Of a stretch of 64,000 nt of DNA, positions 43,641-53,012 are shown piece by piece. The translations under genes were made by a program, and so were the position numbers. Within the stretch, counting starts at the first letter, position 1. Every line of letters starts with the position of its first letter. The DNA comes from Namhaeicola litoreus (GTDB lineage: Bacteria > Bacteroidota > Bacteroidia > Flavobacteriales > Flavobacteriaceae), in NCBI RefSeq assembly GCF_042679565.1, contig NZ_JBHTMY010000003.1:992001-1056000 (forward strand), written 5' to 3'. Under the pieces are notes generated by a model. It saw only the letters and a program-made list of their open reading frames with translations, had not been told where the DNA came from and searched no databases.

Positions 43641-44012
43641 ATGAAATACAGGTTTACCCTGTACGGTTTTGGGTTCGCCATAGGTATACTTTTTGTTTTT
43701 TTCTTTTTAGGAGGGAAGAAGGCTTCCTGTAATTGGCTTCCCAATGATAGAATGTTAAGTATTATACGATCAAAGCATTTATTATATTCTGATGAAGTGA
43801 AAAAAAGTTTAGTCTTAGAACGAATAGACACCCTTGTGATTCAACAAATTTTACTAAAAGGAGATATCGACTTTTCTAAAAGTAATGTAAAAAATAATCC
43901 TTGCCGTCAATACCATATAGAAGGGAATCGAGAATTAAAAGATCTGATTTTACAGGTTCAATTGTGCGATTCTATCGCAACTATATTGTCTATTGAAAAA
44001 GTTGTAAAATGA
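43641..44012 (+). CDS. DUF4258-type small membrane-anchored protein
   Basis: A 123-residue protein with one N-terminal helix (about 5-22, GFGFAIGILFVFFFLGG), then a soluble domain (CNWLPNDRMLSIIRSKH; IDFSKSNVKNNPCRQYHI) that I recognise as the flavobacterial DUF4258-annotated type found after ald. Function unknown. I use the ATG at 43641 rather than the TTG at 43629. Its stop overlaps the start of the sirtuin gene (ATGA), so the two are translationally coupled. Confidence 0.75.
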   Translation: MKYRFTLYGFGFAIGILFVFFFLGGKKASCNWLPNDRMLSIIRSKHLLYSDEVKKSLVLERIDTLVIQQILLKGDIDFSKSNVKNNPCRQYHIEGNRELKDLILQVQLCDSIATILSIEKVVK

Positions 44013-44686
44013 AAAAGATTGTAGTTTTAACCGGAGCCGGAATAAGTGCTGAAAGTGGCTTAAAAACCTTTAGAGATGACAATGGCCTTTGGGAAGGTCA
44101 TGATGTTTTACAAGTAGCTTCAATTGAGGGATGGCAAAAAAATAAAGCTTTGGTTTTAGATTTTTACAACCAACGAAGAAGACAATTGTTTCAAGTAACA
44201 CCCAATGCTGCGCACTATTTTCTCAAAGAATTAGAAGAAAATTACGAAGTTGTCATCATTACACAAAACATAGATGATTTACACGAACGCGCTGGCTCTT
44301 CGAATGTGTTTCATTTGCACGGAGAATTGCTCAAAGCAAGGAGTTCATCAAACCCAAACTTAATCTGTAATTGGGAACAAGATATTGAGATTGGCGATAC
44401 CTCTGAAGATGGAAGCCAATTAAGACCTCATATCGTTTGGTTTGGTGAAGAGGTCCCTTTAATGAAAACCGCTTATAAATATTGCTTAGATGCTGATATT
44501 TTGTTGGTCATAGGTACCTCAATGCAAGTTTATCCTGCTGCTAGCCTTATTCAATTTGTTAGTCCAGAAACAAAAATTTATTTTATAGATCCCAAACCTA
44601 ATATTTCGAATACCACGAAGAATTTAATATTAGTATCAAAAAAGGCTACCGAAGCTGTTGAAGATTTAAAAAGATATCTTTTATAA
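44009..44686 (+). CDS. cobB: NAD-dependent protein deacylase, class III sirtuin (CobB-type), zinc site absent
   Basis: Sirtuin (225 aa) that removes acyl groups from lysines using NAD. GAGISAESGLKTFRD (NAD loop), TQNIDDLHERAG, and catalytic His104 in LHGEL are present. Tyr53 and Arg56 in FYNQRR form the YxxR pair that marks class III sirtuins, which prefer succinyl and malonyl lysine. The four zinc-binding Cys are absent; only one Cys (Cys120) is found in that region. I recall the same zinc-less pattern in other flavobacterial homologues. It converges on the DUF6495 gene, with a 6 bp overlap. Confidence 0.9.
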   Translation: MKKIVVLTGAGISAESGLKTFRDDNGLWEGHDVLQVASIEGWQKNKALVLDFYNQRRRQLFQVTPNAAHYFLKELEENYEVVIITQNIDDLHERAGSSNVFHLHGELLKARSSSNPNLICNWEQDIEIGDTSEDGSQLRPHIVWFGEEVPLMKTAYKYCLDADILLVIGTSMQVYPAASLIQFVSPETKIYFIDPKPNISNTTKNLILVSKKATEAVEDLKRYLL

Positions 44687-45148
44687 CAGTTTTTCAACTG
44701 CGTTAAAAAGCTCACCTTTCGAGATTACACTTCCTTTCTGGATCAGATCAAAAAGCTCCAAATTTCTTTCATTCGAATATGCCTTTTGGCCTCTAAAATA
44801 AGAGATACTCGGATCTTTCGACTGGTCTAAAAACCAATTAAAATTATCCGTATCTAAAAAATCAAAATCAACTTTATCTACTTCGACAACAATACGTTGT
44901 ATATTATCATCTAAACATTTGAATAAATTTAATGTCTTCTGAGAAAAGTGTTCCAAATAATAGACATTATCCAATACTTTTTGCCAAACAACATCACTAA
45001 ACAAGTTTAATTCTTCTTCAGCGATCTCCGGTCTATTTGTTTTAATTTCTTCCCATTCATCTTTTGTAATCTGCTGAGAAGCTAAAAATACAGCGAACTC
45101 TTCGTGAAACTCTTTGAGCTGTTCTTTTGTAAGTTGTTGATATTTCAT
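44681..45148 (-). CDS. DUF6495 family protein
   Basis: A 155-residue soluble, acidic, mainly helical protein (KYQQLTKEQLKEFHEEFA; EEWNLFSDVVWQKVL-like; YLEHFSQKTLNLFKC). I recognise it as the DUF6495 family of Flavobacteriia; function unknown. The start is the ATG at 45148; the TTG two codons upstream is part of a -7 box. No catalytic or membrane motif is seen. Confidence 0.7.
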   Translation of the reverse strand: MKYQQLTKEQLKEFHEEFAVFLASQQITKDEWEEIKTNRPEIAEEELNLFSDVVWQKVLDNVYYLEHFSQKTLNLFKCLDDNIQRIVVEVDKVDFDFLDTDNFNWFLDQSKDPSISYFRGQKAYSNERNLELFDLIQKGSVISKGELFNAVEKLL

Positions 45149-45151
45149 GTG

Positions 45152-45159
45152 CAAATTTA
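45152..45159 (-). promoter_or_regulatory. -7 promoter box abutting the DUF6495 gene
   Basis: Minus strand TAAATTTG, exact TAnnTTTG match, ending 3 bases before the ATG at 45148. As for glyS, this would make a leaderless or nearly leaderless mRNA. Confidence 0.5.
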
Positions 45160-45194
45160 AAAATAAAAGCCGTTTAATTTTATACTAAACGGCT
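45158..45194 (-). terminator. terminator of the TonB receptor gene
   Basis: Minus strand AGCCGTTTA and TAAACGGCT form a 9 bp stem followed by a T-rich tail, 27 bp after the receptor stop at 45221. The tail runs into the -7 box of the next gene. Confidence 0.8.
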
Positions 45195-45220
45195 CTTATT
45201 AAATATATTATTAATCACTT

Positions 45221-48200
45221 TTAAAAAATGTATCTCAAACCAAATTGCATTTGCCATCTAGACAATAAACTCGCATCGTACCCGAATGTCTTTTGAAGAT
45301 TACCGTCAAATGAATAAGTTGGCACTTTTGTATCTGGATCTACATTCACGCCAATTGGTTGAATTGAATTAGGTTGTTGTATAACACCCCAATCAGAATT
45401 CAACATATTCCCAAAATTCAATATGTCAACACTAAATTGAACTGTCTGTACTTTATCTCCTATATTAAAATTGTAGTCTTGTAACAATTTAACATCGATT
45501 CTACCTCTCCACGGAGATATTGCAGCATACCGCTCAGCATATTTTCCGCGTCTTTCTTTCAAATAATCATCTTGGGAGATAAAAGCATCAAAAGCAGTTG
45601 CCATTCCGGGTTGACTAAAATTCATCTGTTCTACTTCCTCTGATGTAGGGATATAAATAAGATCATTCAAGCCTGAACCATCAAAGTTGATATCACCACC
45701 ATAAGTGTAAGAGAATCTACCTCCTTGTGCATACTCAAAGAAAGATGACAAGGTTGTTGACCATCTATCATTTCCATATCTCCACTTCTTGCTTACAACT
45801 CCAATAAATCTATGATCATCTCCATATTTTGATCTCGCAAGCACGTCATCATTTACATTTCCTAGAGCCGGATTTCCAGCAAATGCATCTCCAGTGATTT
45901 CTGCTTCAATTGAGTTTACATCTTGAGCTTTCAAATAGTTATAGGCGACACTTGCATAAAGATCGTTACTCCAACTCTTTTCTACTTTTGCAGACCAGTT
46001 GAAGGTTCTACCTTTGTTTGAATTGGTGAATACATAAGCTCCATTTTGAAATGAATTTTTATCCCCGTCGGTATAGATTGGACGGTTATCAACACCATTC
46101 AAAGTTCCGGTCGGTCTATTTAAACCCCAGTTTTGAACATGTGCACCATTGATATCTTTTGTATAAATGAAATCTGTGGAAACTACATAATTATTTTCGA
46201 ATTTATAGTCTAAACCAATATTGGTTCTCCAAACTTGAGGCCATCTAAAATCTGGATCAACAACCTGATAGAAGAAAAAGTTTGGGTTTCCTACTTGATT
46301 TCCTAACCAAACGAATGGGAAACGACCGGAGAAGATTCCAGAACCACCTCGGACCTGAAAAGTATTATCACCTTTAACATCCCAGTTAAATCCGAATCTC
46401 GGAGAAACTAAAACACTTTCAGTTGGCATTTCTGTACTGTCAAAAAACACTTCATCACCCGTTTTAGGGTCAAAATATTCTATATTAGGATTATAACAGC
46501 ATTGGGTATCAATGAATTCCTGCGCATATTTAGAAGTATCAAAGTACATTGGTTTGTCAAATCTAATACCTAATGTCAATCTTATATTTTCAGTTGCCTG
46601 AAATTCATCTTGCAAATAAAATGCAAACTGACCTAAATCTGCTTTATACCAATTAAAACCACCAACATTTCCTTCCCCTGCTTCACTTAAACTTTTATCA
46701 GCAGCTATTGCAGCTGCTAAATCATCTGCTATGGTCGGATCATTTAAAAATTCATCCACTGAACCAGAAGTTGGGAAGAACACTCCTCTGGCACCATAAG
46801 CACCTAAATTAAAGGAGTTTCCAAATTTGAATTTTTCAAATGAGATACCAGCAGTAAAAGTGTGCTTCTTATAAAAATAGGTCAAATTATCTGTAAATTG
46901 GAACACGGTTTGTTCTAATTTGTTATTGATTGAAAAGGGTTCATGCCCTGCTATGATATAGGGTGCGCCATTTTCAAGAATCGTGAAACTGGGTGCCGGT
47001 GTAGACATAGGATTTCGGAAATCATCAAAGAATGAATATCCAACCTGTAACTTGTTTGTCAGGTTATTAGTAAAGTTCGAATTAACTTCTAATAAGAATG
47101 AATTAAGTTTATTGTTGATTTGATATCCAGCATTTTCGAATTGGAGTGTACTGGCACTAGGTCCTCTAAATCCTAAAGCACTTGGATGTGCCGGTTTTTC
47201 TTTTGATGCATCGAGAAAATTATAAACCAAAGCCACTCTGTGCTTATCGTTTATGTTCCAATCTAACTTGAAAATTCCTTTTAACGATTCTGTTCCATAA
47301 AGAAATCCTTCATAGGCCCCTGTATCGTAGCCTAAACCACTTAAAAAACCTTGAACAGCTATTAGATCTGACTCCAGAACTCTAGACTCATTGATCGATC
47401 CTGAACCTGTATTAGGCACCCAAGAAGAACCAAGATCTGTTCGGTCATCTTTTTCTAAATTAGCAAAAAAGAACAATTTATTTTTTACTATCGGCCCTCC
47501 AATGCTAAACCCATATTGTTTCTGATCGAGTTCTGGGACATATATTTTATCTCCCCTCACCTTGTCACCCGTTAAAGATTCATTTCTAAAAAATCCATAA
47601 ACCGTACCATGAAATTCGTTTGTACCACTTTTAGTAACAGCATTGACAGAAGCTCCTGTAAAACCAGCTTGTGTAACGTCATAGGGGGCAATTGACACAG
47701 AAATTTGATCAATTGCATCCAAAGAAATCGGCTGTGCATCGGTTTGTCCTCCCGGCGTTGGAGAATCTAATCCAAAAGGGTTATTAAATATAGATCCATC
47801 TAAAGAAAAATTATTAAACTGATCATTTCTTCCTCCAAATGAATTTCCGGTTGCAGAGGGCTCTAAGCGAGTAAAATCTGCCGCACTCCTTGAGATCGTA
47901 GGTAGAGTTCTAATCGCCTCTCTTCCAACACTTGTTTCTGCTCCAGTCCTATTATTCCCGAAGACATTATCGCCTGTTGTCGTTAGAACTACTTCCTCTA
48001 ATTGATTGTCAGCCTGCAAAATAACATTAAATTCAAAAGTTTTACCCAATGTAAGTTGCACATTGGTAATTTCTTGATTTTTGAAACCAACATAACTTAT
48101 TGAAATTGTGTAAGGACCACCAACACGCATATTACGCAAGTTTACTTGTCCATCAAAATTTGTCGTACTACCATAGGTAGTTCCCGTTGGTAAATGTGTT

Positions 48201-48340
48201 GCTACGATTGTTGCATCCGGTAAAGGAACATTCTCTCCATCAGCAACAGTTCCGTATATAGACGAAGTTGTAACCTGTGCATTTAATTGAACCCCAAACA
48301 AAAGCACAATCACTAAAATTAAAAAATAACTTTTCCCCAT
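45221..48340 (-). CDS. TonB-dependent receptor, Oar-like
   Basis: Outer-membrane protein of 1039 residues with a signal peptide (about 1-21). An N-terminal carboxypeptidase-regulatory-like beta-sandwich (SSIYGTVADGENVPLPDATI to about 115) precedes a plug domain (about 120-240, with VGREAIRTLPTISRSAADFTRL and ASVNAVTKSGTNEFHGTVYG). A large beta-barrel reaches the C-terminus, which ends in the aromatic outer-membrane signal (WQMQFGLRYIF). The GRNDQFNNFSLDGSIFNN block places it in the Oar-like group, which is typical of gliding/adhesion-rich Bacteroidota and Myxococcus. The ligand is unknown, and no SusD partner is nearby. It is monocistronic. Confidence 0.92.
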   Translation of the reverse strand: MGKSYFLILVIVLLFGVQLNAQVTTSSIYGTVADGENVPLPDATIVATHLPTGTTYGSTTNFDGQVNLRNMRVGGPYTISISYVGFKNQEITNVQLTLGKTFEFNVILQADNQLEEVVLTTTGDNVFGNNRTGAETSVGREAIRTLPTISRSAADFTRLEPSATGNSFGGRNDQFNNFSLDGSIFNNPFGLDSPTPGGQTDAQPISLDAIDQISVSIAPYDVTQAGFTGASVNAVTKSGTNEFHGTVYGFFRNESLTGDKVRGDKIYVPELDQKQYGFSIGGPIVKNKLFFFANLEKDDRTDLGSSWVPNTGSGSINESRVLESDLIAVQGFLSGLGYDTGAYEGFLYGTESLKGIFKLDWNINDKHRVALVYNFLDASKEKPAHPSALGFRGPSASTLQFENAGYQINNKLNSFLLEVNSNFTNNLTNKLQVGYSFFDDFRNPMSTPAPSFTILENGAPYIIAGHEPFSINNKLEQTVFQFTDNLTYFYKKHTFTAGISFEKFKFGNSFNLGAYGARGVFFPTSGSVDEFLNDPTIADDLAAAIAADKSLSEAGEGNVGGFNWYKADLGQFAFYLQDEFQATENIRLTLGIRFDKPMYFDTSKYAQEFIDTQCCYNPNIEYFDPKTGDEVFFDSTEMPTESVLVSPRFGFNWDVKGDNTFQVRGGSGIFSGRFPFVWLGNQVGNPNFFFYQVVDPDFRWPQVWRTNIGLDYKFENNYVVSTDFIYTKDINGAHVQNWGLNRPTGTLNGVDNRPIYTDGDKNSFQNGAYVFTNSNKGRTFNWSAKVEKSWSNDLYASVAYNYLKAQDVNSIEAEITGDAFAGNPALGNVNDDVLARSKYGDDHRFIGVVSKKWRYGNDRWSTTLSSFFEYAQGGRFSYTYGGDINFDGSGLNDLIYIPTSEEVEQMNFSQPGMATAFDAFISQDDYLKERRGKYAERYAAISPWRGRIDVKLLQDYNFNIGDKVQTVQFSVDILNFGNMLNSDWGVIQQPNSIQPIGVNVDPDTKVPTYSFDGNLQKTFGYDASLLSRWQMQFGLRYIF

Positions 48341-48362
48341 TATATTGTTTTTAAATTTTGCG

Positions 48363-48370
48363 CAAAATTA
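48363..48370 (-). promoter_or_regulatory. Bacteroidota -7 promoter box for the TonB receptor
   Basis: Minus strand TAATTTTG, an exact TAnnTTTG match, 22 bases before the ATG at 48340. Confidence 0.55.
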
Positions 48371-48373
48371 GCA

Positions 48374-48405
48374 TAAAAAAAAAGCCTATTACTATAATAG
48401 GCTTT
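48374..48405 (-). terminator. terminator of the rpsF-rpsR-rplI operon
   Basis: Minus strand AAGCCTATT and AATAGGCTT flank a 5-base loop with a run of nine T after it, about 25 bp past the rplI stop. Confidence 0.88.
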
Positions 48406-48429
48406 TTTATTTTAACTAATAGTTAACAA

Positions 48430-48879
48430 TTACTTCTCACCAACTACTTCAAATGGTAAATCAACGATTACATCTCTATGTAATCTTACTTTTGCATTGT
48501 ATTTACCAGCTCTTTTTACCAAACCACCTGCAACAACTATAAATTTCTTGTCTATACTTTGTCCAGCTGCTTCTAAGGCCTCAGCAACATTCGCATTACT
48601 CACAGAACCAAAGAGTTTATCACCCTCACCAGCTTTTGCAGTAATTTTCAATTCAAGTGCTTTTAAAGCTTCACTTGCTTTTTCAGCTTCTTTTACAATA
48701 CTAGCTTCTTTATAAGCTCTTTGCTTCAAAGTTTCCGCCAACACTTTCTTCGCAGAAGGAGTTGCTAAAATTGCTTTACCTTGTGGAATTAAGAAATTTC
48801 TTCCGTAACCATTTTTTACGTTTACAATATCATCAGCAAAGCCTAAATTAGCAACGTCTTGTTTTAATATAAGTTCCAT
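48430..48879 (-). CDS. rplI: 50S ribosomal protein L9
   Basis: L9 (149 aa), a two-domain ribosomal protein. MELILKQDVANLGFADDIVNVKNGYGRNFLIPQGKA is the N-terminal domain with its GYxRNFL signature; a long helix (about 40-75) leads to the C-terminal domain ending in the usual V...LPFEVVGE. It is the last gene of the rpsF-rpsR-rplI operon, 19 bp after rpsR. Confidence 0.97.
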   Translation of the reverse strand: MELILKQDVANLGFADDIVNVKNGYGRNFLIPQGKAILATPSAKKVLAETLKQRAYKEASIVKEAEKASEALKALELKITAKAGEGDKLFGSVSNANVAEALEAAGQSIDKKFIVVAGGLVKRAGKYNAKVRLHRDVIVDLPFEVVGEK

Positions 48880-48898
48880 AATAAAATCTCTTTTTAAA

Positions 48899-49195
48899 TT
48901 ATTTCAACAAATCACCTACATATGGCATCAAGGCCAAATGACGTGCTCTTTTAATTGCTTGTGCTACTTTACGTTGATATTTCAATGAAGTACCTGTAAG
49001 TCTTCTAGGTAAAATTTTACCTTGTTCATTAACCAAATACATCAAGAAATCTGCATCTTTATAGTCGATATATTTAATGCCATTTTTCTTAAAACGACAA
49101 TATTTTACCTTTACTTTTGTATCAATTTCTAAAGGGGTTAAATATCTAACAGCTCCTTTATTTCCTCCTTGTGCTTGTTGTTCAATTGTAGCCAT
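48899..49195 (-). CDS. rpsR: 30S ribosomal protein S18
   Basis: S18 (98 aa) binding beside S6 on the platform of the 30S subunit. CRFKKNGIKYIDYKDADFL and RLTGTSLKYQRKVAQAIKRARHLALMPYV are conserved. The N-terminus has a Gln/Gly-rich leader of about 15 residues (IEQQAQGGNKGAVRYLTPL). It lies 3 bp downstream of rpsF. Confidence 0.97.
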   Translation of the reverse strand: MATIEQQAQGGNKGAVRYLTPLEIDTKVKVKYCRFKKNGIKYIDYKDADFLMYLVNEQGKILPRRLTGTSLKYQRKVAQAIKRARHLALMPYVGDLLK

Positions 49196-49198
49196 GAA

Positions 49199-49540
49199 TT
49201 ACTTTTTAGATGATTTAACTCTTTCTCTTCTTTTCTCAGCCCATGCACCTGCGTGCTTGTCTAATTTAACTGTCAAATAACGCATAACGCTATCATCTCT
49301 TCTAAATTCCAACTCATAGGTTGATATAACCTCTCCAGGAGCTTTGAACTCAAACAAATGATAAAAGCCGGTTTTTTTCTTTTGAATTGGATAAGCCAAT
49401 TTTTTTAGCCCCCAATCTTCTTTCCAAATCATCTCGGCTCCTTTAGAAACTAAGTAATCTTCAAACTTTTTTACTGTTTCCTTTACCTGAGATTCAGATA
49501 AAACGGGATTCAAAATGAAAACAGATTCGTAATGATTCAT
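49199..49540 (-). CDS. rpsF: 30S ribosomal protein S6
   Basis: S6 (113 aa), with NHYESVFILNPVLSESQV at the start and KKKTGFYHLFEF, RRDDSVMRYLTVKLDK towards the end. It is the first gene of the operon. The ATG at 49540 is the family start; a TTG frame extending to 49609 crosses the promoter and is not coding. Confidence 0.97.
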   Translation of the reverse strand: MNHYESVFILNPVLSESQVKETVKKFEDYLVSKGAEMIWKEDWGLKKLAYPIQKKKTGFYHLFEFKAPGEVISTYELEFRRDDSVMRYLTVKLDKHAGAWAEKRRERVKSSKK

Positions 49541-49568
49541 ATTTATAAAATTTATTATTTTCGGGGTG

Positions 49569-49576
49569 CAAATATA
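49569..49576 (-). promoter_or_regulatory. Bacteroidota -7 promoter box for rpsF-rpsR-rplI
   Basis: Minus strand TATATTTG, an exact TAnnTTTG match, 28 bases before the rpsF ATG. Confidence 0.65.
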
Positions 49577-49653
49577 CAATATTATTTTACAAATACATAT
49601 CTTGTACAAACTTATGTTTTCTTGAAATAATTTAATCTTATCTATACATATCT

Positions 49654-50541
49654 ATGCAGGTTCCGGAAATACCTAATTTAATCTATTATGCCATTCCTTT
49701 TTTTGTGCTTTTCATTTTTTTAGAAATTGTTTTAACCGCAAAGAAAAATATTGAAACCTACGAAATAAAAGATGCTTCTTCCTCTATTGCTATGGGTTTG
49801 GGAAATGTATTTGTCGGACTGCTCAGCAAGCTTTTAGTATTGGGTGCACTTATGTTCGTCTATCAAAATTTTAGACTATTTACAATTCCTTTTACATGGT
49901 GGGCATGGATTTTAGTTTTATTTGCAGATGATTTTTCCTACTACTGGATGCATCGAATTAGTCATGAGAGCAGGTTTTTTTGGGCTTCCCATGTAGTTCA
50001 TCATTCTTCGCAAAAATACAATTTAGCCACGGCACTCAGACAAACCTGGACAGGTTCTTTTACTTCTTTTATTTTTTGGCTTTGGATGGCTCTGCTCGGA
50101 TTTCATCCCATTATGATTCTTACCCAAATGTCTATTAGTTTGCTCTATCAATTTTGGATTCATACAGAAACCATAAAAAAGTTACCAGCTTGGTTTGAAG
50201 CAGTGTTTAACACACCTTCTCACCATCGCGTTCATCACGCAACAAACCCCCAATATCTCGATAGAAATCACGCAGGGATTTTAATTATTTGGGACAAACT
50301 TTTTGGTACTTTCGAACCTGAAGTGGAAAAGCCAGTTTACGGACTAACAACTAACATCAATACCTACAACCCTTTAAAGATTGCTTTTCATGAATGGTAT
50401 GATCTGTTTTCAGATGTTTTCAAAAGTGAAATAAATTTTTCTAATCGCTTAAAATATTTGGTTAAACCTCCCGGATGGAAACACGATGGGACAGGAAAAA
50501 TAGCAAGTGATTTGCGCAAAGATTGGAAAGAATTACTCTAA
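49654..50541 (+). CDS. sterol desaturase / fatty acid hydroxylase family protein
   Basis: A 295-residue di-iron membrane protein with about four helices. The His-rich motifs of the fatty acid hydroxylase superfamily are intact: WMHRISHESRFFWASHVVHHSSQKYN and SHHRVHHATNPQYLDRNHAG. These oxidise C-H bonds of lipids such as sterols, carotenoids or fatty acids; the substrate here is not known, and the length resembles the ether-lipid monooxygenase (AGMO) branch. It is divergent to the rpsF operon and converges on priA with a 4 bp overlap. Confidence 0.88.
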   Translation: MQVPEIPNLIYYAIPFFVLFIFLEIVLTAKKNIETYEIKDASSSIAMGLGNVFVGLLSKLLVLGALMFVYQNFRLFTIPFTWWAWILVLFADDFSYYWMHRISHESRFFWASHVVHHSSQKYNLATALRQTWTGSFTSFIFWLWMALLGFHPIMILTQMSISLLYQFWIHTETIKKLPAWFEAVFNTPSHHRVHHATNPQYLDRNHAGILIIWDKLFGTFEPEVEKPVYGLTTNINTYNPLKIAFHEWYDLFSDVFKSEINFSNRLKYLVKPPGWKHDGTGKIASDLRKDWKELL

Positions 50542-53012
50542 TAGGGATCCACATCAATGTTAAATCTGATCGATCTAAATTCGGCAATCGATTCAAAACT
50601 CAATTTAATTTTTTGAATAAGCTCTTTTGATTCTTTCAAAGCTGTCCTTTTTTCAATTTTGATCAATACATTTTTTATATAAAGATTTCTAATTTTTGAA
50701 ATGGATGGGCTTGCAGGACCTAAAACTGCAGATCCAAATTGATTGGTTAAAGATTTACCCAGCCAATCTGAGGCTTTCTCTAATAAAAAATTGTTTTTAT
50801 GCTTCAAAGTAATTTTCACTAACCTTACAATGGGGGGATACTTAAACTGTTGTCTTTCATAGATCTGATCTTTATACATTGCTCCGTAATCGTTTGTACT
50901 CACCTGTTGTAAGATCTGGTGATAGGGATTATAGGTTTGAATGATTACCTGACCTTTATTTTCAGATCTTCCTGCTCTTCCCGCTACTTGAGTCATTAAT
51001 TGAAAACTGCGTTCATGCGCTCTAAAGTCCGGAAAGTTGAGCATATTATCGGCATTTAAAATACCAACTAAAGAAACATGTTTAAAATCTAAACCTTTGC
51101 TCAACATTTGAGTCCCAACCAAAATATCAACTTCTCTATTTTCAAAAGCCTCAATTATTTTTTGATAACCATGTTTTGTCCTCGTGGTATCGTAATCCAT
51201 TCTGGCGATTTTTATTTCCGGAAAAAGACTTTTTAATTCAATTTCAATTTGCTCAGTACCAAATCCCTTTGTATTTAAATGTGCATTGCCACAAGCCGGA
51301 CATGCAAGTGGTAGTACTTCTCTGTGACCACAATAATGACAGCGCAACTCATTATTATATTTATGAAAGGTCAATGTGACATCGCAATGGATACAGTTTG
51401 GTGAAAAACCGCAAGTTTCACACTCTACTACAGGTGCAAAACCTCGTCTATTTTGAAACAGAATGACCTGCTCTTGCTTACTCAATGATTCTTGAATAGC
51501 TTCTATTAAACGGTCTGAAAAATGACCCGTCATTCGTTTTCTCTTATGTTTATCTTTGATATCAGTTAATTCTATGTCAGGCAATAATACATCTCCGAAC
51601 CGCGAATTTAATTCTACCAGGGCATATTTTCCCACTTTGGTATTGTGATAACTTTCTAAGGATGGAGTTGCGCTGCCTAAAAGAATATTTGACTTTTGAA
51701 TATTTCCTAAAACAATAGCAGAATCACGAGCGTGATAGCGCGGTGCAGGATCTATTTGTTTATACGAATGTTCATGTTCTTCATCTATAATAATCAGGCC
51801 GAGATTGTTTAGTGGAAGTAATAATGACGACCTCGCACCTAATATAATTTGCCCCTCATTCTTGTGATTTAAAATTTTATTCCAAGATTCCACACGTTCC
51901 TGATTGCTATATTTTGAATGAAATACAACCATTTGATCAGCGAAATACTTCTGTAACCGATTTATAATTTGTGTGGTTAGGGCAATTTCAGGCAATAAAT
52001 ACAGTACTTGTTTTCCAAGTTTTAATTGATCTTCAATTAATTTGCTGTAAATTTCGGTTTTACCACTAGAGGTGATGCCATGCAGTAAAACAATTTTTTC
52101 CTTGTCAAAATTTTCTATTATTTCATTTAGTGCAACTTTTTGTGCATCTGTTAAATCACTCAGACCTTCATTTGAATTTTCGAGCAGTATTCTGTCTATC
52201 TCCTTTGAATAAATTTCAAAAATCCCTTTATCAACTAAAGATTTAATGGTAGATGCAGACACATTTCCTTCTTTTTCAAACTGAGATTTTTTTAAAAAAT
52301 CAACTTGTCTAGCTTTATGGAAATAAAACAACAATGCTTCTCTTTGCTTTTTCGCCCTCGACATATGAACCATCAATGTTTCTAGCTTGTCGGAACTCGA
52401 AAATTCATCAGAAATTTTGATGTATTTCTCCAATTTCGGTTTATACTGCTCAAAAATTTCTTCTTTGATTTTTATTTGGCCTTTTTCAAGCATTTTGGAA
52501 ATCAACGACATGGCATTTTTCCCTTCAATCAAATTTGAAATCTCATTTACTTTTACATCAGTTTGATGATCTAGCATCCTCAAGATCATTTCTTCTTCCT
52601 CTGAATTCGATTCTAATTCTGTATCACCCTTATAAACAATCGTTTCGCTCTCTAACAAAAACAAATTAGGCAATGAGGCCTTCATAATTTCTCCCAAGGA
52701 GCACATATAATATTCTGCCAACCACTCCCAAAGACTTATTTGAGGCGCACTAATGATAGGAGCTTCATCAAGAATTTGATATATTTCTTTGGCTTCGTAG
52801 GCAGATGGCGCATTTCGGTGTTGCCTGTATGCCAATGCAGTTAAAATTTTACTTTTGCCAAAGGGTACCGCTACGCGCATACCAACTTTCAAAAAGTTAG
52901 CTTCTGCCTCGGTTATTTGATAGGTAAATAGCTTTGGCAGAGGGATAGGCAATATGACATCTATATAGTAAATGAGATGAATATTATCTTTCCAACTTAT
53001 CTTTAAAAACAA
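50538..53012 (-). CDS. priA: primosomal helicase PriA
   Basis: Replication-restart helicase (824 aa). The N-terminal DNA-binding domain reads YIDVILPIPLPKLFTYQIT. The helicase core has Walker A GITSSGKTE, the DEEH box IIIDEEHEHSYKQ, and QVAGRAGRSENKGQVIIQT. Eight Cys in the zinc region (CETCGFSPNCIHC and CHYCGHREVLPLACPAC) bind two zinc ions. No ATG or GTG precedes the conserved YIDVILPIPL start. A TTG at 53012 is the only standard codon, and it overlaps the end of the rhomboid gene by 29 bp, so the initiation codon is unsure. It is likely co-transcribed with the rhomboid. Confidence 0.93.
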   Translation of the reverse strand: MFLKISWKDNIHLIYYIDVILPIPLPKLFTYQITEAEANFLKVGMRVAVPFGKSKILTALAYRQHRNAPSAYEAKEIYQILDEAPIISAPQISLWEWLAEYYMCSLGEIMKASLPNLFLLESETIVYKGDTELESNSEEEEMILRMLDHQTDVKVNEISNLIEGKNAMSLISKMLEKGQIKIKEEIFEQYKPKLEKYIKISDEFSSSDKLETLMVHMSRAKKQREALLFYFHKARQVDFLKKSQFEKEGNVSASTIKSLVDKGIFEIYSKEIDRILLENSNEGLSDLTDAQKVALNEIIENFDKEKIVLLHGITSSGKTEIYSKLIEDQLKLGKQVLYLLPEIALTTQIINRLQKYFADQMVVFHSKYSNQERVESWNKILNHKNEGQIILGARSSLLLPLNNLGLIIIDEEHEHSYKQIDPAPRYHARDSAIVLGNIQKSNILLGSATPSLESYHNTKVGKYALVELNSRFGDVLLPDIELTDIKDKHKRKRMTGHFSDRLIEAIQESLSKQEQVILFQNRRGFAPVVECETCGFSPNCIHCDVTLTFHKYNNELRCHYCGHREVLPLACPACGNAHLNTKGFGTEQIEIELKSLFPEIKIARMDYDTTRTKHGYQKIIEAFENREVDILVGTQMLSKGLDFKHVSLVGILNADNMLNFPDFRAHERSFQLMTQVAGRAGRSENKGQVIIQTYNPYHQILQQVSTNDYGAMYKDQIYERQQFKYPPIVRLVKITLKHKNNFLLEKASDWLGKSLTNQFGSAVLGPASPSISKIRNLYIKNVLIKIEKRTALKESKELIQKIKLSFESIAEFRSIRFNIDVDPY

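Noticed and set aside
49541..49609. A 23-codon N-terminal extension of S6 starting at a TTG.
   Set aside because: The segment contains the exact -7 promoter box and is not part of the S6 family.
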